Assembly (NCBI RefSeq): GCF_040939455.1
Contig: NC_134106.1
Coordinates: 91,085,001-91,149,000 of the forward strand
Length of the DNA stretch: 64,000 nucleotides
Direction: 5' to 3'
DNA from: Microcebus murinus
Taxonomy: Eukaryota; Chordata; Mammalia; Primates; Cheirogaleidae
Positions 24,456 through 35,700 of this stretch are shown here, piece after piece. The stretch's first letter is position 1. Every line of letters begins with the position of its first letter. Below the pieces are notes generated by a model. That model was not told the origin of the DNA. It saw nothing but the letters and a program-made list of their open reading frames with translations, and did not search any database. The position numbers and the translations under genes are program-made.

Positions 24456-25393
24456 ACTCAATTCCCTTCACAATAGCAACAAAGAAATTAAAGTACCTAG
24501 GAATATACTTAACCAAGGAGGTAAAAGACCTCTACAGGGAGAACTATGAAACACTAAGGAAGGAAATAGCAGAGGATGTAAACAGATGGAAATCCATACC
24601 ATGCTCGTGGATCGGCAGACTCAACATCATTAAAATGTCTATACTACCCAAACTGATCTACAGATTCAATGCAATACCTATTAAAATCCCATCAGCATTC
24701 TTCACAGATGTAGAAAAAATAATTTTACGCTTCGTATGGAACCAAAGAAGCCCCTGAATATCAAAAGCAATTCTAGGCAACAAAAACAAAATGGGAGGCA
24801 TTAATATGCCAGATATCAAACTATACTACAAAGCTGTAGTAATTAAATCAATCGGGTATTGGCACAAAAATAGGAATATTGACCAGTGGAACAGTTGTGA
24901 GAATCCTGATATAAAACCATCCTCATATAGCCATCTAATCCTTGACAAAGCAGACATAAACATACACTGGGGAAAAGAATTCCTTTTCGATAAATGGTGC
25001 TGGGAAAACTGGATAGCCACTTGTAGAAGGCTAAAGCAGGATCCACACCTTTCACCTCTCACAAAAATCAACTCATGCTGGATAATAGACTTAAACCTAA
25101 GGTATGAAACTATTAGAGTTCTAGAGGAAAATGTTGGAAACACTCTCCTAGACATCAGCCTAGGCAAAGAGTTTATGAAGAAGTCCCCAAAGGCAATCAC
25201 AGCAGCAACAAAAATAAATAAATGGGACATGATCAAACTACAAAGCTTCTGCACAGCCAAAGAAATAGTCATGAAAGTAAACAGACAACCTACAGAATGG
25301 GAGAAAATTTTTGCATCCTATGCATCTGATAAGGCTCTGATAACTAGAATATACTTAGAACTCATGAAAATCAGCAAGAAAAAAATCAAATAA
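24456..25393 (+). pseudogene. L1 ORF2 segment (plus half of the inverted L1), one internal stop
   Basis: Open from about 24,460 except for a TGA at 24,755-24,757, after which the same frame continues to 25,393. The translation shows L1 ORF2 post-RT blocks: '[15 protein letters not shown]', '[20 protein letters not shown]', 'FVWNQ', then '[20 protein letters not shown]', 'WCWENW' and '[17 protein letters not shown]'. The stop lies where an Arg codon CGA is expected from the family, a likely CpG transition. No reverse transcriptase or endonuclease domain is included. Confidence 0.93.
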
Positions 25394-25427
25394 CCCTATT
25401 AAAAAGTGGGCAAAGAATACCTTTTTA

Positions 25428-26160
25428 AAATAACATATCACTATGATGTCTAGGACAATGTTTCTTGACAGTTTAGGGTTTTTTTTTTCATTGACACCAC
25501 CTAATCAGTCTCTTTCGATATTATTTTTCTAATTGATGCCCATGAAATTTCAATACCACAGATATAGTCTCCATGTTTATGCAGTGTGTGTATATTTGTG
25601 CTTTACAAAGGAAAAGAGCAAAGTTATTTTCCTCTCCTGCCAAGAACCAATTTTCACCCATTTGGGTACAGTGTCTCCCCCATTCTATTGAGAAGGCATG
25701 CCTAGGAGAAACCTCATTTTAAACTCATGTTTTTTGATTCACATCACACAAATCAACATTTGAAAAGTTCATAGAATAGTGTCTGGTATATATAAAGTTC
25801 TGTATAAGTGTATATCTATTAATTAAATAAAATTTGCAGTCAATTCAGGTAGAAACTCACTATTAGTGCTAATTATGGTTAAACATCAGGCTTTCTGAGC
25901 TTTCTTGTTTGCAAATCCTATAAGAAAAAAAAATTTGAACAGGTACTACAAATGCATGCATATGTTTGTTAATTTATAGCACATACACATGTAACTAATT
26001 TATATAGAATGCATATTTTAAAAGAAGCATAAAAACAGGAACTACAGAATAATTAAATAAAAAAGTATATATAAAGAGAAATTCTAGTAGTTTCCTCCAG
26101 CACCTCAATCATGTCTGCCTCAGTGAAATGATGCTGATTTAAACCTATAATGCTATCAGA
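25428..26160. other. No recognisable feature
   Basis: AT-rich DNA with a T-run at about 25,480. No element or coding signal recognised. Confidence 0.45.
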
Positions 26161-26375
26161 GTTCATATAAGAACATTTTTGCGTAGCACTTTACATTGTC
26201 AAAGCCCTTTTGCATTTATTATCATACTTCACCCACATGACAGCTCTGTGAGTTTGAGATGAACCCAGCAGGCACTAGTCCTCTTACAGGAAAATGAAGC
26301 TGAGATTCACAGCAGGCAACATGACTTGGGAAGATGTGTGAGTAGTCAGAAGCAGAGTCATTGCTGAATGCCACG
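26160..26375 (-). mobile_element. MIR SINE, antisense
   Basis: Starts 'gtagcactttacattgtcaaagcccttttgcatttattatc', then 'cagctctgtgagtttgagatg', 'ttacaggaaaatgaagctgagattcac' and 'aagcagagtcattgctg'. This is the antisense MIR order. Confidence 0.7.
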
Positions 26376-26509
26376 TCTGCCTCTTTGCCTGTCTTTTCTT
26401 GTTGTTTCCTTTGCAACATTCTAAATGCAAATGCAAGGATGGTGATTTCCTTCAACCACCCTAGTCTATAGAATTTACTCTGTAGGTTAATTTCTCCCGA
26501 AACCTCTAT

Positions 26510-26683
26510 TCATGCATGCATTTATTTATTATTCATTCAATAAATACTAAAAAAAAAAGTGCCTGCTTATGTGCCAGGAAAATTCTAAGCATTGAAAATA
26601 CACTAGTAAAAACAACAGCAGCAGCAATGACAAAAACAGACAGAGTGACAAAATCCCTGCCCGGTAGAGACAGAGAATAAACA
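26510..26683. mobile_element. L2-like fragment
   Basis: 'tcattcaataaatactaaaaaaaaaagtgcctgcttatgtgccaggaaaattctaagc' followed by 'gacaaaatccctgcccggtagagac' is a common L2-like end. Confidence 0.6.
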
Positions 26684-27053
26684 TATATCATGGAGTGAAT
26701 GTTTGTGCCCTACCCCTCCAAAAATGTATGTCTTGAAGTTCTAACCCTCAATATGAAGGTGTTAGGAAGTGGGGCCTTTGGGTAGTGATTAGGTAATGAA
26801 ATGGAACCCCAGTGAATGGGATTAGCATCCTTGTAAGGGGCTGAAAAGACCAGAACTATCTCCTTCTACCATGTAAGGACAACCCTAGAAGGTGCCATCT
26901 ATGAATAAGACAACAGGCCCTCACCAGACACTGAATCTGCCAGCACCTTGATCTTGGACTTCCCAGCCTCCAGAACTGTGAGAAATAAATTTCTATTATT
27001 TAAAAGCCACCCAGTCTATAGTATCCTCTTATGGCAGCCCCAACAAACTAACA
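26684..27053 (+). mobile_element. MLT1 MaLR LTR, sense, near complete
   Basis: A full-length LTR order, from 'tatcatggagtgaatgtttgtg' through 'ggaagtggggcctttgggtagtgattagg', 'gaatgggattagcatccttg', 'accatgtaaggacaa', 'caggccctcaccagacactgaatctgccagcaccttgatc' and 'cagcctccagaactgtgagaaataaat' to 'agccacccagtctatagtatc'. It lies immediately upstream of the Tigger1 copy. Confidence 0.92.
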
Positions 27054-27323
27054 ATATACATACATACACAGCTTACGTATGTGAGTGTATGTGTATGAGT
27101 ATAAAATATGTCATATGAGAAGTATTAGAGGTATACCTTGGAGATAATGTGAGTTTGGTTCCAGACTACTACAATAAAGTAAACACTCTGATACAGGCAG
27201 TTACACAATATTTTTGTGTTGTTTTAGTCCATGTAAAAGTTATGTTTATACTGTACTAAGTCTATTAAGTATACAATTGCATTATGTATAAAAAACAATC
27301 TATACAATTTAATTAAAAATACT

Positions 27324-29050
27324 TTATCTATTAAAAATGCTAATCATCACCAAATCCTTCAGCGAGTCATAATATTTTTGCCTTGATGTGATGGCTGCTG
27401 ACTGATCGGGTGGTGGTTGCTGAAGGCTGGGGTGAGAGGCGATTTCTAAAATAAGACGGCAATGACTTTGCCGCATTGATTGACTCTTCCTTTCATAAAA
27501 GATTTCTCTGTGGCATGTGATTTTGTTTGGTAGCATTTTGCCCATAGTAGAACTTTCAAAATTGCAGCCAATCCTCTGAAAGCCTGCCACTGCTTTATGA
27601 ACTAAGTTCACGGAATATTTTAAATCCTTTCTTGTTATTTCATCAGTGTTCAGTGCATCTGCACTAGGAGTAGATTCCAGTCTCAAGAAATGACTCTCTT
27701 GGCTCATCCATAAGAAGCAGCTCTTCATCCATTCAAGTTTTACCATGAGATTGAAGCGATTTAGTCACATATTCAGGCTCCACTTCTAATTCTAGTTCTT
27801 TTGCTATTTCCACCACATCTGCAGTTACTTCCTCCACATAATGGAGTCTTGAACTCCTCAAAATTATCCATGAGGGTTGGAATCAGCCTCTTCCAAACTC
27901 CTGTTAATGTTGACAAGCTCCCAAGATTTACAAATGTTCTGACTGATGTTTATTAATAGAATAGAGAATCCTTCCCAGAAGTTTGTCAATTTGCTTTGTC
28001 CAGATCCTTCAGAGGAATCACTATCTGTAGCAACTATAGTTTTTCTAATCTAAGTGTACTTCTTTCTTTTCTTTTCTTTCTTTCTTTCTTTTTTTTTTTT
28101 TTTTTTTTTTGAGACAGTTTTGCTCTGTTGCCCTAGGCAGAGTGTAGTTGCATAATCATAGCTCACTACAACCTCAAACTCCTGGGCTCAAGCAATAATC
28201 TTGCTTCGGTCTCCCGAGTAGCTGGGACTACAGTTGTGTGCCATGACGCCTGGCTAATTTTTATATTTTTGGTATAGACAGAGTCTCGTTCTTGCTCAGA
28301 ATACTCTTGAACTCCTGAGCTTAAGCGATCCTCCTGACTCAGCCTCCTAGAGTACTAGGGTTACAGGCGTGGGCCACTACCCCTGGCCTCTGAATGTATC
28401 TGTTAAATAATAATACTTGAAAGTTGAAATTACTCCTTGATCCATGGACTGGAGATTAAATGTTGTGTTAACAGCATAAGAACATGAATCTCTTTATATA
28501 CATCTCCATCAGAGCCTTTGGGTGAACAGAAACATTGTCAATGAGCAGTAATATTTTAAAAGAGATCTTTTTTATCTGAGCAGTAGGTATTAAGAATGGG
28601 CTTGAAATATTTAGTAAATGATGCTATAAACAGATGTGCTGTCATCCACTCTTAGTTGCTGCATTTCTAGAGCACAGACAGAGTAGATTTAGCATAATTC
28701 TTAAGGACCCTAGGATTTTCAAAATTGTCAATTAGCATTGGTTTCACTTTAAAGTCACCAGCTGCATTAACCCCTAAAAGAGAGTCACTCTCTTCTTTGA
28801 AGCTTTGAAACCAGGCCTTGACTTCTCCTCTCTAGCTATGAAAGTCCTAGATGGCATCTTCTTCCAATAAAGAGCTTATATGTCTACACTGAAAATCTGT
28901 TGTTTCGTGTAGCCACCTTTGTCAATTATCTTAGATTACTCTTCTGGATAACTTGCTGTAGCTTCTATATCAGCACTTGCTGCTTCATTTTGTGCTTTTA
29001 TGTTGTACAAATGGCTTCTGTTCTTAAATCTAACGAACCAGCCTTCCTGA
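27324..29050 (-). pseudogene. Tigger1 transposase pseudogene
   Basis: Minus-strand translation shows the pogo/Tigger DDE transposase in several frames. A 'GGYTKQQIFSVD' block at about 28,881-28,915 keeps the first Asp, but the expected following Glu is lost and a stop follows. 'LLLIDN' at about 28,531-28,551 keeps the second Asp. 'MDQGVISTFK' at about 28,423-28,447 keeps the third. The C-terminal 140 codons (27,324-27,746) remain open and include 'RKSQSMRQS'. It is disrupted by the Alu, by frameshifts and by loss of the N-terminal helix-turn-helix. Confidence 0.88.
28060..28388 (-). mobile_element. Old Alu inside Tigger1, antisense
   Basis: The TTTC-rich and poly(T) tail (28,060-28,110) is followed by 'gagacagttttgctctgttg' and runs to 'gcgtgggccactacccctggcc'. 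It is more diverged than the other Alus. A weak duplication may exist ('aagtgtacttctt' left, 'aatgtatctgtt' right). Confidence 0.9.
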
Positions 29051-30530
29051 ATTGTTTACAAGCTGCCAGTCACACAGGAGAACACATAGAGATGCAGTCT
29101 CTTTTAGTGGACTGATTTTTTTTTTCCTTAACTCTTAAACCAGTTGTTACCATGGAGACACTACCTAGACCACATCTAAGCAATTGCTTACTAACTAGCA
29201 GAATCTAACTAAATCGGAATTAGTTGAGGTGATATAGGCCACAACTTCCCATCTAAAGATGTATGCTGTATTTTATAATCCCAGCAATCCAGAACTGAGC
29301 TGGGAAGGCACACGGAAACAAAAACTGGCCTTAAAATTACAGTGACAATCCATGTGACAATGCCTATTAATTTTGCTTGTGAAGGAGGCCCTTGGGTTCT
29401 TATTCAAATTCTGTTTGCTCAACCATTGTAGAATGATTTCTAACATGCTAGGCTCTCAGTTTTACTATAATAGATGGCAGCTTGAAAGCAGAGGGACAAA
29501 TGGCCCCTAATGTCCCAAATTGAAGGGTTTCCCAGGACATGGGGTTTACAGAACTGAAAACCAGGGAACCTTGGGCAAACCATCCTATTACAAGTTGTCC
29601 TCAAGACCAAAAAGCAGCAGGAGACAGCCTCAGATGGAGGCAGATGCTACAACAGCACAGGCTGAAAACTGATCTGCAAGAGAGAGATGACAAAACAAGT
29701 AAAAGTTAAGGATGTGATCATTTCGAGCAGTGCAATCAGGCCATTCAGTGCAAGGGAAAAAGAGGCTTTTGCATTTCACACCCATGAGGATATCCAAATA
29801 CAGCAGAGCACAAAAACCAGTATCATTTTATGCAACAAATAGGGAAATATAAGTATTCATAACGTTTCCATTCAAATAACTAACCAAGTTTAGTTGCTCT
29901 ATTGGAAGGACAGATTTCGGTTGTTTGCAAAATTGTCTCTTATCAAAAGGTACATTTTCCAGAAATGTTGGACAAATGAGATGCGACTGTAATGTAGTAG
30001 GCTAGAGGCCACCCACTCCTAAACTGCTTTTCCTTGGTTTGAGAGAAGTGGTAATTCATTCCGGCTTCTACTAATTTGGGCACTAGGGGAATAATTTGTT
30101 AAATAATATCCTTGTGGTAGGAAAAGGAAAGAAAAATATATTTCTGCTCCTTCAAGAGTATTCTATGACACATCATGTGTCATTTACTCAGCAGTAAAAT
30201 CTGTGCCCACATATGACTTAAAAGCAAGAAATGGTAATTCTGTCTGTTAGAAAATTGATACAGAGCTTGTCAGTGAGAACACATATTTTGTAGCCTCTAA
30301 AAATAGTGCAAGGAGTCTAATTTTAGATTGATCTATTTTTAATTTTTTAAAACAAATTCATTTTTGTCAAAATAAAATTTTTTTAAATGTATTAAATGAG
30401 GTCTATATAATACTTGGAATTAAATATTTTCAGTTTTACTAATAATTTCAAATTTAATAATGGCATATTTTAATATCAATTTATAATTGAAAAAGCACTT
30501 CAAATACATTACTTCAATTGCAATGCAGAA
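29051..30530. other. No recognisable element
   Basis: Mixed-composition sequence following the broken end of Tigger1. The 71-residue frame at 28,900-29,115 overlaps antisense Tigger1 and is not a gene. Nothing else identified. Confidence 0.4.
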
Positions 30531-30564
30531 AATTGCTCTTACAGCAATAAATTATTTAGTGTCT

Positions 30565-30700
30565 ACTGCATTTTACAAGGCATTATTTTATTTAATCCTT
30601 ATAAACTGGTGGGGCAGGAATCACCAGTGACATTTACAAATGAAGAAACTGACACTTAGGGAAGTTTGATTCTTGGCCTTCCAAAATCCAAAATCTGTAT
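30565..30700 (-). mobile_element. MIR fragment, antisense
   Basis: 'caaggcattattttatttaatccttataaactggtggggcaggaatcaccagtgacatttacaaatgaagaaactgacacttagg' is the antisense MIR order. Confidence 0.65.
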
Positions 30701-31404
30701 TTTCTCTACATTTTTCTTCTTTTACATAAATGGTTGAGAAGCACTTGCCAAATCACTGGATTGCAAACACAGATCTATCACTAAGCCCAGAGCTCTTTCT
30801 GCTAAATTATTGAATAAAAAATTACCATAGCTGCTATTATTATTTTTCATGATAATGAACATGCATTGACTTCCAATTACAAAACTAAACAAACAAAAAT
30901 TTTGAAATTGGTCCTACATGGTGAAATTTACAGCTAAAATTAATGGGTTTTGGTAAATTGTAAATTAATGTTGACAAGCACAGTTTGCCAGAATAGTTTG
31001 GTTTCTCAATGACATCATCCTTCAATTTGGAAAAATGGCTATTAGAGTTACATTTTATCTGTTTTCTCCTGTAATAATATGCAATTATTTATTTTATCCC
31101 TTTTAGAAGTATGTATTATCAACCATGTTCCAGGCTTATCTTAAACTGAGATTTGAAGGTAATCAAACATAGCTTAGCACCCAAAGCTCTCAGAATCTAG
31201 GAGCGTGTAGCTCCAGATTGCTGACTCCTTCTGTTGATGTTAAGAATTGTTTAGTTTTAAAACCCACCACATAAGCAACCCTGGTTAACTGCAGTTGATG
31301 GTCCAACATAGGGAAGCAGATCTTAACATTTGGAGACATTCATGATAAGATATAGCTACAGCTAGATTCATGTGAAACAACAACAACAAAATAAAGAGAT
31401 GGCT

Positions 31405-31555
31405 ATTGATAATTCTTTAGGGCACTTTATATACATGATTTCATGGTCACAAACCCATGGGGACATATCATTACCATGTTACAAGAAAGGGAGACTGCAC
31501 AGATGATAAGTAGTGGAGATAGAATTTGAATGGCAGACATTGACAATATATTATT
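31405..31555 (-). mobile_element. MIR fragment, antisense
   Basis: 'gggcactttatatacatgatttcatggtcacaaacccatggggacatatcattaccatgttacaagaaagggagactgcacagatgataag' is a diverged antisense MIR core. Confidence 0.5.
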
Positions 31556-33335
31556 ATAATACAATTGGATGAAATTTGAGATAGTCATACAGAAAATGTT
31601 GTGAGAGCATAGAATGCAAGAAATATGATTAATTTAACAAAAGGCCTTTTACCAGCAGCCTTGTCCTGCCAATGATAGAGACTAAATTTTGCCTATATAG
31701 GAGGTCAAATGCGGAAAAATATCAGTGAAGAAATGAGTATAACAATTGTTAAATGACTGCTGATTCATAAAGCTGTCTGTTACAATGCAAAATTACCTAA
31801 AGTTTAAGTGGAGGAGATCTATGTATAGTGTAATTTATAAATAATCCCAATCTATAGTGTAATTGGTAAATAAATGCCAAATCAGGAGCACATTCAACAA
31901 CTATGCAAAGTATTTAGACCTGGAGAACTGTACTTTGATGACCTTGGCCAATATCAAAATTTATTTCTGTTAAAATTAAATCAGTGATAAAAAAAATTAA
32001 ATCAGTGATAATAATTCTATTAGTTTTGAATAATTCTGAATGATAGATACTTTGAGTCTGGGAAATCTCATTCTGGTCATCACAGACATTAGACCAGCTC
32101 ATTAGAACCTGGACTGTATAAACTAAACTCTTAAACTGAGAAGTTAATGCTACTTACTTGGGGTAGTGTGATTCATTAAAAATTGTATTCCATTCAACGT
32201 TGTTGCATAGTAGGCCCTCAAGAATATGGGGAAAATGAATTACTGTTGCTGTTGCTACTGCTTCCACTGCTATGCTAGATTCTTCCAGCACGTTTAAACT
32301 TTGTTGAAGCATTCATGATTTTTCAAGTACTTTCCAGACCATAAAGCATAAGCAATCAATGAAAATGAGGGCTTGTATGCTTAGTAAAACCTTATAATGC
32401 CAATACCTAGAACATAGAAGGCATTTGGCTAATATTTGCTGTAGGAATTGATGAATGTCTGTTTCACACATCTCTCTTCTGGATTTCTCCATGCTTTTGT
32501 GAAGGCAACCTGAAAAGATTTTCTTTTCTTTTCTTGCAACTGTAAAAGTTGATGCAAGAGAGTGTATACATTTGCTCAAAATCATGTAGGAAGTTATTAT
32601 AAAGTCTAGTCTTTTTCAGGACTTGATAAGCACCCTTGAATCAGGGGCAATTTATCTTTTTTTTTTATTTTTATCTTCCAATGCATATTGATGCACCTTG
32701 CACATAATAGATGCCACATAAATATTTGCTGAATGAATTGCCATATGTTCTTGGCATGCATTTCTTTCAGCTTATAAATCAGAGCCAGCTGGAATTACTT
32801 TCTTTGTTTTTAAAAAGTTTACCTCTCTACTAATTCTAGCAAAAGCATAGGGAGAGAGGTATGGAGATGTTCATTTCATGAATTCAGCTTAAAGGCTAGA
32901 ACTTCTTTCAGATTATTTTGATCAATACTATTTTTATTCTTCAAAATAATTCTATTTTCACAATTAAATGAAATTTCTTTCCAGACTGATTATAATATAT
33001 GAATGTGACATCCTATAAGAGGTAGGAATAAAAGATTTTCTGGGGCCCAGGTTGATCACTTTACATTTATTACTTGAATGGGTTTCTCATATTAGCCACA
33101 CCATTAGGCTTTGTTAGCACCATTTTATGGAAGAAAAATGTGAGGTTTAATGTCTTTTTTCAGAGTAGTTTGTGAAATTGGTGTAAAAGCTATTTGGGCT
33201 CAATTTGGCTTAAAGGCCCATGCCCTTTGTATCATGTTCCCATTCTTCATAGAAATGTCATTGTGTATAAAAAGGAAAGAAAGAAGAATTTAGGCGGGGG
33301 GGGGTGGTGGGTGTGGAGGGGCATGTACAAATAGA
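31556..33335. other. AT-rich unrecognised DNA
   Basis: Contains two short local duplications (period about 29 at 31,824-31,873; period about 20 around 31,972-32,011) and MIR/L2-like tails around 32,200 and 32,680-32,740. It ends with a G-run at about 33,294-33,305. No coding signal. Confidence 0.4.
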
Positions 33336-33339
33336 ATTT

Positions 33340-33590
33340 GCCTTGATCTTGAGCACTTGCTATATGCTGGGTACTCTATTAGGTGCATCAGTGAACAAAA
33401 CAGACAAAAGTTGTGCTCTTTAAATCAAGTTATAGATGAGATAAACTCTAGTGCTAGAGATAGGAGATACTTAAGCAAACACATAAATAAACATATCATT
33501 AACCTCAGGTCAATCATTTTTAAGGAAATGTCTAAATGTAAAGATAGAAAACAAGAATGCAGGTCTGCTTAGACAAAGAACCAACTGTCA
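33340..33590. mobile_element. L2-like fragment
   Basis: 'gagcacttgctatatgctgggtactctattaggtgcatcagtgaacaaaacagacaaaag' followed by 'agataaactctagtgctagag' is the standard L2-like terminal order. Confidence 0.6.
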
Positions 33591-33799
33591 CAGTCTTGGG
33601 CATAACTCTAAACAAGCCGAATATGAGAATTAAACACAGTATTCACTCCCTGGTCACTGGTCACACTTTGAGAAAATTAACAAGATTCTTTCAGATTCAG
33701 TTTCCCCATCAGAAATATAGTATTCATCATGTAAAGACATTTTAGTGTTAGATAATTTTGGTTGTGCAAATGCTACATACTTGGACACATTAGGCCTTT

Positions 33800-34225
33800 A
33801 TTATAAATTATTAAAGTGTTTACACATGCATTGATTTGATAAACACTTGTTGAATGCTTACTAAGTATAGAAGCTAAGCAAAGTGCTCTAAATACAAATA
33901 TGAATAAGTTGAAATCCCCACTCATAGAAAATAATTGACTAGAGAATAAAACAAACCCATAATTCAAAATTTATATTACATTGTGCCAAGTAAAATATAG
34001 ATAAGCACAGAGGAGGAGCATCTAAAACCCAGAAAATCTTCCTGGAGAATACTGCATACCTTCAAGGTGGCAAAAAGATTCCTGGTAGAGGAAAGAGCAC
34101 AGACAGAAAGATGGGAATGGGGCACAGCCTTGGTTTCTGGAAGGAGAAGCAAGGGTCAGAGCTAGAGCTTGGATGAAATGAAAAAGGACTAATAAAGGAT
34201 AAGTCTGTGTGCTTCGCTGTGATCT
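33800..34225. mobile_element. L2-like fragment
   Basis: 'gataaacacttgttgaatgcttactaagtatag', 'gttgaaatccccactcatagaaaataattgactagagaa' and 'gaggaaagagcacagacagaaagatggg' fit the same L2-like family. Confidence 0.5.
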
Positions 34226-34689
34226 CATTCCATCTCCACGACTTATAAGAAAGAGACACGTTTCCTTAAAGCCATCATATTATATGGCTATTGCACAAGT
34301 TAGACAACTGTTGAGCAACAATCACAAATACAACATAGAGCACCAGATTCTAAGAAGACTGACCTGAATCCTTCAGATGAAAGGGTAAACAACTGGGGGA
34401 CAGGTGAAAAATGGGGAAGAAATAGAAACACAAAATCATAAAATGATGATTACATCTTATAGAAAAGGAAAGACACTGGTCTGATAGCCACAGAGATACC
34501 TGGCCAAGGGAAATATTTTGCTTTATTGCATTTACTACTCATTTTCCTGAGATGAGAGAGGCTTGTGTATATGTCTTTATGCTGAAAATTGAAGCAAGGA
34601 ATAAATAGAAGATACTAGAGACAAATGATTATTTGGGAGAAAAGAACCAAGAAAATAAGAACAGAGATGAAGGGATTAGTTTTAACGCT

Positions 34690-34930
34690 AATAATAAAGT
34701 CAATATGTGTTTAGCACTTGCCATGCACACACCGAATATTACACAGAATCTGTTGTATGTACATTAGACTTGCTTATTCATTTACAAATTCACAAAACAT
34801 CTCTGAGGTATTTTTATACTATTTCATACTATTTTATACTATTTCATAAAAAACTAAGGTATAAAAAGGGGCAAAATAATTGTCCCGAGATTACTGAGCT
34901 AGTAAGTGCTGTAAATAGCACTTAACCTTA
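34690..34930 (-). mobile_element. MIR fragment, antisense
   Basis: 'tgtttagcacttgccatgcac', 'gcaaaataattgtcccgagattactgagctagtaagtgctgtaaatag' match antisense MIR. A short 'tatactatttca' tandem triplication lies inside (about 34,814-34,848). Confidence 0.55.
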
Positions 34931-35700
34931 CCAGTAAGCTTTATAAAAGTACAAGTAGGGGAAATATTCCTCAGTTGGTATTTTGTGATATCGCCATGAC
35001 CCCACACTATATATCATGTCCCTTAGTCGGCTCTACATGTCTGAATGATATAGTTTAGATCTAACTAACAAAAATGTATTAAAAGAAAAATTTCAATTCC
35101 TTAAGTAAAATAACAACTGTTAATTTTTTTTTCTGGTAAAATGAGACAAAAAGAAAGCTACAGTGATTTTATCCTCACTTGAAACTTTTTTCTATTCAAT
35201 ATATAAGCCGTATTCCCTGTAGACACAGAGACTTTATATGATTTGAAAAATCATATTTAGGCACACATCTTCAATAAGGATTTTTATTTTATGTTCAAGT
35301 ATCATCTATCTTTTGGAAATGTTTCCATGTGATTGTTCCTGATGCTGCTATGATTGAAAATCAGCTTCATATGAATGAGAAGTTTGTTTTATTTAAACTC
35401 ACTAAAGGTATTAAAATGTTCTTCTGCTACCTCTTTCTCATGAAGAATCCTGTTAAATTCAGCCTATCAGAATATTATGAAACTGGATGCTCTCGATTGA
35501 TACACTGAATTAATTTCAGAAGACTGATGCATTAAATTATTTAGTAAACCTGTATCATAGTATTAATTAACTATCTCATTAGGGTACTAGCCCAATCCTT
35601 ATCATTTTATTGGTGAGTATCTATAATAATTTATTATAACTAATAATATTATCATAAAATTGTTTTTAAGCACAATTAGGATAAATTGAAACATATAGGA
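34931..35700. other. No recognisable feature
   Basis: AT-rich DNA; no repeat or coding signal that I can name. Confidence 0.4.

Larger units (their letters stand above)
23277..25427. mobile_element. Twin-primed (5'-inverted) L1 insertion with target-site duplications
   Basis: The left part (23,291-24,455) is the 3' end of a strepsirrhine-type L1 in minus orientation, with poly(T) at its outer edge. The right part (about 24,456-25,412) is the immediately upstream L1 segment in plus orientation. The two parts are almost adjacent in the L1 itself, with roughly a dozen bases lost at the inversion point. The whole is bounded by a perfect 14-base duplication 'aagaataccttttt' at 23,277-23,290 and 25,413-25,426. 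This is the classic product of twin priming during target-primed reverse transcription. An Alu later inserted in the left part. Confidence 0.92.
27128..29050 (-). mobile_element. Tigger1 (pogo-like, Tc1/mariner superfamily) DNA transposon, truncated
   Basis: One terminal repeat is seen at 27,128 ('gaggtataccttggagata', for the family's 'CAGGCATACCTTGGAGATA'). The rest follows the Tigger1 order as I remember it, with transposase coding on the minus strand. The element is interrupted by an Alu at 28,060-28,388. The other end, with the DNA-binding N-terminus and second terminal repeat, is missing beyond about 29,050. Without the Alu it is about 1.6 kb of a roughly 2.4 kb element. Confidence 0.92.

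Noticed and set aside
24826..25272. 148-codon minus-strand open frame
   Set aside because: It is the antisense shadow of the real L1 ORF2 frame on the plus strand.
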